From Phycisphaeraceae bacterium (lineage in GTDB: Bacteria > Planctomycetota > Phycisphaerae > Phycisphaerales > Phycisphaeraceae), in assembly GCA_003552605.1 (NCBI GenBank), contig PUNN01000078.1, positions 1 through 10,352 on the forward strand: DNA of 10,352 bases. Direction: 5' to 3'. Shown one piece after another: positions 5,729 through 10,352 of the stretch. Below the pieces are notes generated by a model. That model did no database searches and was not told the origin of the DNA. It saw only the letters and a program-made list of their open reading frames with translations. Each line of letters begins with the position of its first letter. The first letter of the stretch is position 1. A program made the position numbers and the translations under genes.

Positions 5729-6106
5729 ATGGCAAAGAAAAGCAGGAAAGTTCGGCGCAACGTCAGCCGTGGTGTGGCCCACATCAAGGCGACGTTCAAC
5801 AACACACTCGTGACCATCACCGATATGAACGGTGAAGTGCTCGCCTGGGCGTCGGCGGGGACGATCGGCTTCAAGGGCTCGCGTAAGAGCACGCCCTTTG
5901 CCGCCACCCGCGCCGCCGAAGAGGTGGCAGAGAAGGTCAAGAAGATGGGCTTGGCGGAGGTCGAGGTGCGCATCCGCGGCGCCGGCTCCGGTCGCGAGTC
6001 CGCCGTGACGGCCTTGCAGTCGCGCGGGATCAAGATTTCCGCTGTCGAGGATCGCACCCCGATCCCGCACAACGGCTGCCGCCCTCGTAAGAAACGGCGC
6101 GTCTGA
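5729..6106 (+). CDS. rpsK: Small ribosomal subunit protein S11 (uS11)
   Basis: S11 is on the 30S platform close to the E-site mRNA and contacts helix 45 and S18 and S21. From this start the protein has 125 residues, close to E. coli (129). Family motifs are KVRRNVSRGVAHIKATFNNT near the N-terminus, GFKGSRKSTPFAA in the middle, and the C-terminal signature TPIPHNGCRPRKKRRV. The frame stays open upstream to 5522, with another ATG at 5702. I prefer 5729 because MAKKSRKVRR matches the usual N-terminus and GAGGAT (5713-5718) sits at a workable distance. The codons between 5702 and 5728 have low third-position GC, unlike the gene. rpsD, which commonly follows rpsK, is absent. Confidence 0.93.
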   Translation: MAKKSRKVRRNVSRGVAHIKATFNNTLVTITDMNGEVLAWASAGTIGFKGSRKSTPFAATRAAEEVAEKVKKMGLAEVEVRIRGAGSGRESAVTALQSRGIKISAVEDRTPIPHNGCRPRKKRRV

Positions 6107-6375
6107 CCTTCGATCGCCAACCCCGCGCTGCGTCCCCGCGGCCCACGCCGGCGATTCCGGGTGGGCAGCGTCACGAACGCAGTGCTGGCCCTGCCGGTTG
6201 GATGGCAGATACACAAACGAACGCCGGCTCCGCCTCCGGGGCGGCATGAGCCGGCACCGATCGATCAACCCCGCGGTAATAGAAGCCTCGACCGCTGCAC
6301 AGCAGGGCGGTGCCGGGGCGTGCTTGCCGCGGATTCACCCACACCTGGGACTGCTGCCTAGCACGGAGACCGACC
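6107..6375 (+). other. Structured 269-nt spacer before rpoA, where rpsD would lie
   Basis: No convincing gene is present. A reading frame at 6161-6361 is Pro/Arg-rich and resembles nothing I know. The main structure is GCCGGCTC (6223-6230) pairing with GAGCCGGC (6248-6255), a perfect eight-base-pair stem whose interior can form a further short CGCC/GGCG stem. I found no promoter with two good hexamers. The spacer ends with GGAG (6365-6368), the rpoA ribosome binding site. A control role, such as S4 or another protein binding the leader, is possible but not shown. Confidence 0.5.
6223..6255 (+). other. Nested hairpin in the rpoA leader
   Basis: The outer stem is GCCGGCTC with GAGCCGGC, eight perfect base pairs. 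Inside it CGCC (6231-6234) can pair with GGCG (6240-6243), leaving a short loop and a one-sided internal loop. It lies about 110 bases before the rpoA ribosome binding site, so it does not directly block it. There is no T-run for termination. Confidence 0.5.
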
Positions 6376-7398
6376 ATGCGTATTCGCTGGCGCGGACTGG
6401 AACTGCCCTCGCGGGTCACCCCCGACCCCGAACTCAACAACGAGACCTACGGCCGGTTCACCATCGAGCCGTTCGAGCGTGGCTTTGGCACCACACTCGG
6501 CAACAGCCTCCGCCGCATCCTGCTTTCGAGCCTTGAAGGGGCGGCGGTGACGTCGGTGAGAATTGCCGGGGCGCCCCATGAGTTCTCGAGCCTTGAAGGG
6601 GTGATGGAGGATGTGACCGACATCATCCTCGACGTGAAGAACCTCATCGTCTCGCTTGAAGGCGATGAGTCGCGGACGATGCGCCTCCAGGCCGAAGGCC
6701 CCGGTGAAGTCACCGCGGACCTGATCGAGGCCGACACCTCCGTCACCATCCACAACAAGGACCTCGTGCTCGCGACGCTGACCAAGCAGGTCGACTTCGA
6801 CATGGAGTTCATCGTCGAGAAGGGCCGCGGCTACGTCCCGGCAAGCGAGCAGTATTCCGATGACAGCGAGGAGAAGGAGGTCGGCTGGATTCCGGTCGAT
6901 GCGATCTTCTCGCCGGTGCTTCGCGTGCGTTACAAGGTCGAGGATACCCGTGTCGGGCAGAAGACGAACTACGACCGGCTGACACTCGAGGTCTGGACCA
7001 ACGGCACGGTCAGCCCGGAGATGGCCGTGGTGGAAGCGGCCAAGATTCTCCGCAAGCACCTCAATCCGTTCGTGCAGTTTGCCGAACTCGGCCAGGCCCG
7101 CGCCAGCGAGAGCGCCACCGCCGCCGCGCGGCATGAGGAAGAGCTGATCCGCAAGCTGAAGATGCCGCTGACCGAGCTTGATCTCGGCGTGCGGGCCAAC
7201 AACTGCCTCGAGAGCGCCCGGCTTCAGACCGTCGCCGACCTTGTCAGCAAGCAGGAGTCGGAGCTTCTCAAGATCCGCAGCCTCGGCAAGACCAGTCTCC
7301 GCGATGTCAAGCGAAAGCTTGCCGACATGGGCCTGTCGCTGGGGATGGAGCTTCCGGCCGAGCTTCAGGAAGAGATGAACGGCGCCTCGAGGGGCTGA
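6376..7398 (+). CDS. rpoA: DNA-directed RNA polymerase subunit alpha
   Basis: The alpha dimer nucleates RNA polymerase assembly, and its C-terminal domain binds UP elements and activators. The product has 340 residues (E. coli 329). The N-terminal dimerisation domain shows GRFTIEPFERGFGTTLGNSL and RRILLSSLEG (about 26-55), followed by HEFSSLEGVMEDVTDIILD. A short acidic stretch, YSDDSEEKEVG (160-170), sits after RGYVPA and appears longer than in E. coli. The segment TRVGQKTNYDRLTLEVWTNG (191-210) is typical. The C-terminal domain starts near 264: the DNA-contacting VRANNC (R273, N276) and LGKTSL (303-308) are intact, and it ends GLSLGMELP. The ATG at 6376 follows GGAG (6365-6368) with a seven-base gap. 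An upstream in-frame start at 6310 adds an unrelated Cys/Arg-rich stretch and was rejected. Confidence 0.98.
   Translation: MRIRWRGLELPSRVTPDPELNNETYGRFTIEPFERGFGTTLGNSLRRILLSSLEGAAVTSVRIAGAPHEFSSLEGVMEDVTDIILDVKNLIVSLEGDESRTMRLQAEGPGEVTADLIEADTSVTIHNKDLVLATLTKQVDFDMEFIVEKGRGYVPASEQYSDDSEEKEVGWIPVDAIFSPVLRVRYKVEDTRVGQKTNYDRLTLEVWTNGTVSPEMAVVEAAKILRKHLNPFVQFAELGQARASESATAAARHEEELIRKLKMPLTELDLGVRANNCLESARLQTVADLVSKQESELLKIRSLGKTSLRDVKRKLADMGLSLGMELPAELQEEMNGASRG
6526..6601 (+). repeat. Two exact 16-base direct repeats inside rpoA
   Basis: TCGAGCCTTGAAGGGG occurs at 6526-6541 and again at 6586-6601, exactly 60 bases apart and in the same reading frame. Both copies encode SSLEG (residues 51-55 and 71-75). 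The second position is often STKEG-like in other alpha subunits, so the identity may be chance similarity of peptide plus shared codon choice. Confidence 0.6.
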
Positions 7399-7569
7399 GG
7401 ATCACGCATGGCAATCGGCCATGATGGGGCCATCGGTGCCCCCGGCCCTGCGTAGGGGCCATGCACCCGTTGACCGGGTGTCCCCGCCCGCCATGAAGCG
7501 GGCGGGAGTGGATGCGGCAGCGCCAAAGTCTCGGCACGCTGCGGCACCAGAAAGAAAGGAGAACCTGCC
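7399..7569 (+). promoter_or_regulatory. Multi-hairpin leader of rplQ
   Basis: This 171-base spacer can form several stems in series. GGCCCT (7445-7450) pairs with AGGGGCC (7454-7460) with one bulged G. CACCCG (7464-7469) pairs with CGGGTG (7475-7480) around TTGAC. CCCGCCCGC (7483-7491) pairs perfectly with GCGGGCGGG (7498-7506), nine base pairs with a six-base loop. GCATGGC (7406-7412) and GCCATGC (7458-7464) could also pair at long range. None is followed by a T-run. The strong ribosome binding site AAGGAG (7556-7561) lies well outside the stems. The word TTGACC at 7470-7475 resembles a -35, but no good -10 follows. Leader regulation of L17 is inference. Confidence 0.45.
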
Positions 7570-8388
7570 ATGAGACACCGCGTCGGCGGCTACAAACTCG
7601 GCCGCAACCCCCCCCACCGCAAGGCGATGTTTCGCAACCTCGCCACCGCGCTGATCACCCACGAGCGCATCACCACGACCGTGCCCAAGGCCAAGGCGGT
7701 CCGGCCGATGGTCGAGAAGATGGTCACCCTCGCCCGCGAGGCCAACGCCGCGCGGCAGGGGGGCGGCAACGATGTCACCCATCGCCGCCGGCTCGCCCGG
7801 GAACTCGGCGGCAACCGCATCCTCGTTGACCGCGACCTGACCGACAGCACGCGCGCTGAATTGCGTTCCGAAGGCTATCGGGTCAACAAGTACCACGAGC
7901 TTCAGCGCGGACCGAAGGTGGTCAACAAGCTCATCGAGGATATCGCCCCGCGCTACGAGGACCGCCCCGGCGGCTATACCCGAATCGTCCGGCTCGGAAA
8001 ATACCGCAAGGGTGATGGCGGCGAGCTATGCGTGTTGATGTTCGTGGGCGATGAGAGCGGCCCGCAACTCACCGGACAGCACTCGCGGCGTCGCGAAAAG
8101 GCAAACCGCCGGGCCGAACGCGCAGCGCAGCTTCGCCGTGGCGGCGCTGCGGCGCCCGCGGCCGGTGAAGCTGTCGATGAGGCCCTCGAACCGGTCTCCG
8201 AAGACCTCGAACCACTCGAGCCCATCGAGGCCGAGACGGAAGAGTCGCTCGAGCCGGACACTGAAGAATCGCTCGAGCCCGACCAGCCCGAACAGGGCGA
8301 TACCGACTCTGAGGCGAAGGATCAGGCCCCGGATGAAGGCGAACCGCCATCAGAAGATGAGCCCCGCCGCGATAATCCGGGCACTTGA
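7570..8388 (+). CDS. rplQ: Large ribosomal subunit protein L17 (bL17), enlarged
   Basis: L17 lies near the peptide exit tunnel of the 50S subunit. The core is clear: MRHRVGGYKLGRNPPHRKAM, TALITHERITTTVPKAKAVR (27-46), then VVNKLIEDIAPRYEDRPGGY and TRIVRLG (117-143). At 272 residues it is about twice the usual size (E. coli 127). Two additions explain this. An insertion of about 35 residues at roughly 82-116 (ILVDRDLTDSTRAELRSEGY and following) lies between the HRRRLAREL helix and the C-terminal helix. A tail follows after about 165: a basic segment (172-190) and then an acidic run with 30 Asp/Glu against three Lys/Arg in residues 199-272. The tail includes TEESLEPD twice in tandem (223-238). 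The start follows AAGGAG at 7556-7561 with an eight-base gap. It is the last gene before the terminator. Confidence 0.96.
   Translation: MRHRVGGYKLGRNPPHRKAMFRNLATALITHERITTTVPKAKAVRPMVEKMVTLAREANAARQGGGNDVTHRRRLARELGGNRILVDRDLTDSTRAELRSEGYRVNKYHELQRGPKVVNKLIEDIAPRYEDRPGGYTRIVRLGKYRKGDGGELCVLMFVGDESGPQLTGQHSRRREKANRRAERAAQLRRGGAAAPAAGEAVDEALEPVSEDLEPLEPIEAETEESLEPDTEESLEPDQPEQGDTDSEAKDQAPDEGEPPSEDEPRRDNPGT
8236..8283 (+). repeat. Tandem 24-base repeat in the rplQ tail
   Basis: Two adjacent 24-base units (8236-8259 and 8260-8283) each encode TEESLEPD. They differ at only three bases, all third codon positions and all silent. This suggests a past tandem duplication within the tail followed by silent drift. 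The upstream residues EDLEPLEPIE look like a diverged relative of the same acidic motif. Confidence 0.75.
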
Positions 8389-8422
8389 ACCCGGCGATCA
8401 CCCACCGCACGATGAATCCACC

Positions 8423-8450
8423 AAGCCCACCGCTGCGGCGGTGGGCTTTT
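8423..8450 (+). terminator. Intrinsic terminator closing the ribosomal cluster
   Basis: An eleven-base-pair perfect stem (AAGCCCACCGC, 8423-8433, with GCGGTGGGCTT, 8438-8448) closes the loop TGCG and ends in TTTT (8447-8450) followed by CATT. It lies 34 bases past the rplQ stop and 41 bases before the 3' end of the converging lipoprotein gene. Read on the minus strand the stem is followed only by GG after TT, so it is mainly a + strand terminator. Confidence 0.92.
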
Positions 8451-8490
8451 CATTGCGCTGCGTGGTGCGAAGGCAGCGGGCCGCAGGAAA

Positions 8491-8970
8491 TCAGGGGAAG
8501 TTGCCTTCGAGCATCTCGCGCTCACCCGGCTCGAGTGTGTCGCGGGGCGGGCCGCTCGGCTGCCGGGACGGGCTGCCCGGGGCGATAACGATCAAAAGCT
8601 TATGACCGGAACGGGGCATGGGCAGCACCTCGTAGTGGTCACGGTGGCCGCGGGCGCGGGTGAGGATGCCCATGTCGTATTCCAGAAAGCCGGCACCGAA
8701 CTCCTCGATGTCGAGCGTGAACTCACCATGCTCATCACTCATCGTCGGCCCCACGCGATTGGGGCGGGCGGTCGTATCCGGGTCAATGATGGCTTCCACC
8801 TGCGCCCCGGCCACCCCCGGCTGGCGCAGCCGGGAATCATCGCTCGAGACGACCTCGATCATCGGCCGATTCCCGGTAACGACCTTGCCTTCGAGCTTGT
8901 GAGAGGAAGCACAGCCAACGAGGCTGAACAGTAGGGCCGATGCAGCAAGCAGGGTAAGTAGCGATCGCAT
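8491..8970 (-). CDS. Small lipoprotein with a probable carboxypeptidase-regulatory-like beta-sandwich
   Basis: The 159-residue product starts with a type II signal peptide: MRSLLTLLAASALLFSLVGC, with lipobox LVGC and lipidated Cys20. It should be lipid-anchored and exported; the residue after the Cys is Ala, so outer-membrane or outer-surface location is plausible. The mature part begins KLEGKVVTG. It has the pattern GVAGAQVEAII, then TMSDEHGEFTLDI, which resembles carboxypeptidase regulatory-like (transthyretin-type) beta-sandwich domains. No catalytic motif is visible. The start at 8970 is supported by GGAG six bases upstream on the minus strand. The frame remains open further upstream to 9087, but that stretch is Arg/Cys-rich and overlaps the end of scpB. 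It follows scpB after 64 nt and may be co-transcribed. The exact role is unknown. Confidence 0.8.
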   Translation of the reverse strand: MRSLLTLLAASALLFSLVGCASSHKLEGKVVTGNRPMIEVVSSDDSRLRQPGVAGAQVEAIIDPDTTARPNRVGPTMSDEHGEFTLDIEEFGAGFLEYDMGILTRARGHRDHYEVLPMPRSGHKLLIVIAPGSPSRQPSGPPRDTLEPGEREMLEGNFP

Positions 8971-9034
8971 GGGAAGCTCCAGCGCGGCCGCGGGACGGGC
9001 CGCAAGCGAATCAAACCGATAGCAGGTGTTGTGG

Positions 9035-9844
9035 TTACGACTTCGGGCGCAGTTCCGAGGCGCTGGGCAGGTCCTTGAGGCTCGCAAGGCCGAATACCTC
9101 GAGAAACTGTCGTGTCGTCCCGTAAAGCATCGGCCGGCCCGGCTGTTCAGCGCGGCCGACGATCTTGACCATGTGCTGATCCATCAACGAGCGCAGCACC
9201 TCGCCGCAGGCCACGCCGCGGATCGCCTCGATATCCACCCGCAGGATCGGCTGCTTATAAGCCACGATCGCGAGGGTCTCGATCGCGGCCGGGGTCAATC
9301 GTGACTGCGGCTTGCCCTTCTTCATCCGGTCGAGCAATTCGGCGTAGGCCGGCAACGTCAGCACTTTCCAGCCGCCGGCGACCGGCTCGATGCGGAAGGA
9401 ACGTTCCGTTCGCTCGTAAAGCTCGTTCAGCGTGGCGATGGCATCCTGAATGTGCTTCGGCGACAGGCCATCGAGCCACTCGCTCAGCCGCGCGGTTGAG
9501 ACTGCACGGTCATTGGTCAACAAGATGGCCTCAATGCGCTGCGGCAGATCCTGCGGTGGGGGGGTGGCGCTGTCGGCGGCCCGGGTGGCGTCGGCCTGTT
9601 CATCAGTGGCGGTGTCCCCCCCGGCGCCATTCCCATCGGTCTCGGGCACCTCGCCGACCGTCGCCGAACCGTCCTCCGAAATCTCCGGGGCGATGGCACT
9701 GTTGGGCGCCTCGTCCGCATCCGGGTCGCCAGGCTCCCCGGAGACGGGCCCCTCCGATTCGGCGGGCCGGCCGGCGTCGGCGACGCTTTCGGCTGCATCA
9801 TCCATGGATGCGGTCTGCTCGGTCTGCTGCTGCGATTGGTCCAT
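9035..9844 (-). CDS. scpB: Chromosome segregation and condensation protein ScpB, with an acidic N-terminal extension
   Basis: ScpB is a kleisin-interacting winged-helix protein that works with ScpA and SMC to organise and segregate the chromosome. The conserved part runs from about residue 98 to 260. It begins LPQRIEAILLTNDRAVSTAR and includes the family signature LTPAAIETLAIVAYKQPILR (183-202), then VDIEAIRGV, and LYGTTRQFLEVFGLASLKDL (240-259). Residues 1-97 are low complexity, with 24 Asp/Glu against two Arg and no Lys, and probably unstructured. B. subtilis ScpB is 197 residues; this is 269. The ATG at 9844 has no Shine-Dalgarno site, but a -10-like box lies just upstream (see 9851-9856). 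A later ATG, residue 14, is also without a site. scpA, a frequent neighbour, is not in the window. The lipoprotein gene follows by 64 nt. Confidence 0.93.
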   Translation of the reverse strand: MDQSQQQTEQTASMDDAAESVADAGRPAESEGPVSGEPGDPDADEAPNSAIAPEISEDGSATVGEVPETDGNGAGGDTATDEQADATRAADSATPPPQDLPQRIEAILLTNDRAVSTARLSEWLDGLSPKHIQDAIATLNELYERTERSFRIEPVAGGWKVLTLPAYAELLDRMKKGKPQSRLTPAAIETLAIVAYKQPILRVDIEAIRGVACGEVLRSLMDQHMVKIVGRAEQPGRPMLYGTTRQFLEVFGLASLKDLPSASELRPKS

Positions 9845-9850
9845 GGTGAT

Positions 9851-9856
9851 ATTGTA
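9851..9856 (-). promoter_or_regulatory. Candidate -10 box giving a leaderless scpB mRNA
   Basis: On the minus strand TACAAT (five of six matches to TATAAT) ends six bases before the scpB ATG. Transcription beginning at the usual distance from a -10 box would start at or next to the A of the ATG, so the mRNA would have no leader. This fits the absence of a Shine-Dalgarno site. No good -35 hexamer is at 16-18 bases, which weakens the call. Confidence 0.4.
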
Positions 9857-9869
9857 ACCGTCCGACGGT
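9857..9869. promoter_or_regulatory. Perfect inverted repeat next to the scpB -10 box
   Basis: ACCGTC and GACGGT are perfect inverted arms around a single central C. The repeat abuts the candidate -10 of scpB, inside the region RNA polymerase would cover. It could be an operator, although 6-base arms are not rare in GC-rich DNA. Confidence 0.3.
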
Positions 9870-9915
9870 GGTCAGGGGCCTGCTTCCCGTTTCGTCTGCC
9901 CGGTCGCCGCGGCGT

Positions 9916-9929
9916 GGTCTGGCCAGACC
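9916..9929. promoter_or_regulatory. Fourteen-base perfect palindrome upstream of the glycosyltransferase gene
   Basis: GGTCTGGCCAGACC is its own reverse complement. It lies in the divergent scpB-glycosyltransferase region, 10 bases before the GGAGG ribosome binding site at 9940-9944. As DNA it has the shape of a site for a dimeric regulator. As RNA it would be a poor hairpin because there is no loop. No promoter hexamers were found for the rightward gene. Confidence 0.35.
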
Positions 9930-9952
9930 GTCCCCCGCTGGAGGTTGCATCT

Positions 9953-10352
9953 GTGACCGCTGTGTCCGCTGCCGATCAACCGATGCAACTGGTCGTCTTT
10001 TCCGACGATTGGGGGCGACACCCCTCGAGCTGTCAGCACCTGGTGCGTCACCTGCTGCCACGGGTTGAGGTCGTGTGGGTCAACACGATCGGGACGCGGC
10101 GCCCCTCGCTGGCGCCTGCCGACCTCGGCAAGATCGTGGCCAAGCTCGGTCAGTGGCTGCGGCCGGGCCCTGCGGTGCCGCGAGCCGCCGCTCAGGCCGA
10201 TGGGGTTCACCGGGCAGGGCCGGCGGGGCCGAGGGTGGTCAGCCCACCGATGTACCCCGGTTTCCGCCGCGCGTGGCAGCGCGGCCTCAATGCGCACTTG
10301 ATGGCGCGGCGGGTGGCCAAGGTGCTTGGCCCGAGGCAGCCGGGCGTGGCAC
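9953..10352 (+). CDS. Probable glycosyltransferase, N-terminal part (runs off the window)
   Basis: The first 133 codons are present and the gene continues past the right edge. The product starts with a short leader, then MQLVVFSDDWGRHPSSCQHL. This is a beta strand with a glycine-containing loop, as at the N-terminus of GT-B-type glycosyltransferases. VEVVWVNTIGTRRPSL and VVSPPMYPGFRRAWQRGLNA follow, in keeping with the N-terminal domain of glycosyl transferase group 1-like enzymes of this lineage. The donor-binding C-terminal domain is not in the window, so neither sugar donor nor acceptor can be stated. The GTG at 9953 is supported by GGAGG (9940-9944), eight bases upstream. An ATG ten codons later (9983) is the alternative. 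It is transcribed divergently from scpB. Family assignment rests on recognition of the N-terminus only. Confidence 0.6.
   Translation, partial: MTAVSAADQPMQLVVFSDDWGRHPSSCQHLVRHLLPRVEVVWVNTIGTRRPSLAPADLGKIVAKLGQWLRPGPAVPRAAAQADGVHRAGPAGPRVVSPPMYPGFRRAWQRGLNAHLMARRVAKVLGPRQPGVA

Noticed and set aside
5509..6268. Minus-strand open frames opposite rpsK
   Set aside because: They lie opposite a conserved ribosomal gene and its GC-rich spacer, have no ribosome binding site and no family resemblance.
6161..6361. A 66-codon frame in the rpsK-rpoA spacer
   Set aside because: Pro/Arg-rich, crosses the strong hairpin at 6223-6255, lacks a ribosome binding site and does not resemble S4 or any other protein I know.
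7470..7498. Promoter before rplQ starting at TTGACC
   Set aside because: The -35-like hexamer is good, but no -10 better than three of six matches lies at 16-18 bases, and the word is the loop of a hairpin.
9301..9857. Plus-strand open frames opposite scpB
   Set aside because: They are Arg/Pro/Ser-rich shadows of scpB, which has an unambiguous family signature on the minus strand.
1..10352. Mobile element, CRISPR array, toxin-antitoxin or other defence system
   Set aside because: No transposase, integrase, terminal repeats, spaced direct repeats or paired small genes of that kind were seen. The gene content is housekeeping with a short ordinary flank.

Overview
The window is a high-GC bacterial chromosome segment of roughly two-thirds G+C by eye. 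It carries the 3' part of the spc ribosomal protein operon, then the alpha operon, then an unrelated short region. Protein sequences and the mix of traits point to a Planctomycetota-type genome, perhaps Phycisphaerae: long spacers in a ribosomal operon, weak or absent Shine-Dalgarno sites for some genes, and lineage-type extensions on L17 and ScpB. That placement is an inference from recognition and was not tested by a search.

Layout on the + strand: rplF (L6), rplR (L18), rpsE (S5), rplO (L15), secY, map, infA, rpmJ (L36), rpsM (S13), rpsK (S11), rpoA and rplQ (L17). A textbook intrinsic terminator at 8423-8450 closes the cluster. Three genes often found in this series are absent here: rpmD (L30) between rpsE and rplO, adk between secY and map, and rpsD (S4) between rpsK and rpoA. 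In two of these gaps (before rplO and before map) there is a promoter-like sequence overlapped by an inverted repeat. In the third (before rpoA) there is a 269-nt spacer with a strong hairpin.

Beyond the terminator, two genes lie on the minus strand: scpB (chromosome segregation and condensation protein B, with a long acidic N-terminus) and, downstream of it, a small lipoprotein gene. A gene for a probable glycosyltransferase diverges from scpB and runs off the right edge. The 108-nt divergent region holds two perfect inverted repeats and a -10-like box placed so that the scpB mRNA could be leaderless.

The ribosomal genes supply large- and small-subunit proteins, the Sec translocon channel, N-terminal methionine removal, initiation factor IF-1 and the RNA polymerase alpha subunit, so the cluster links translation, export and transcription. 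No stretch longer than 300 bases lacks a gene. The largest gaps are 269 nt (rpsK-rpoA), 212 nt (rpsM-rpsK) and 171 nt (rpsE-rplO and rpoA-rplQ), and each has its own entry or is covered by one. I found no tRNA, rRNA, insertion sequence, CRISPR or phage gene. The core is ordinary housekeeping. The points of real interest are the hairpin-filled spacers, the two internal promoters, and the modified L17.
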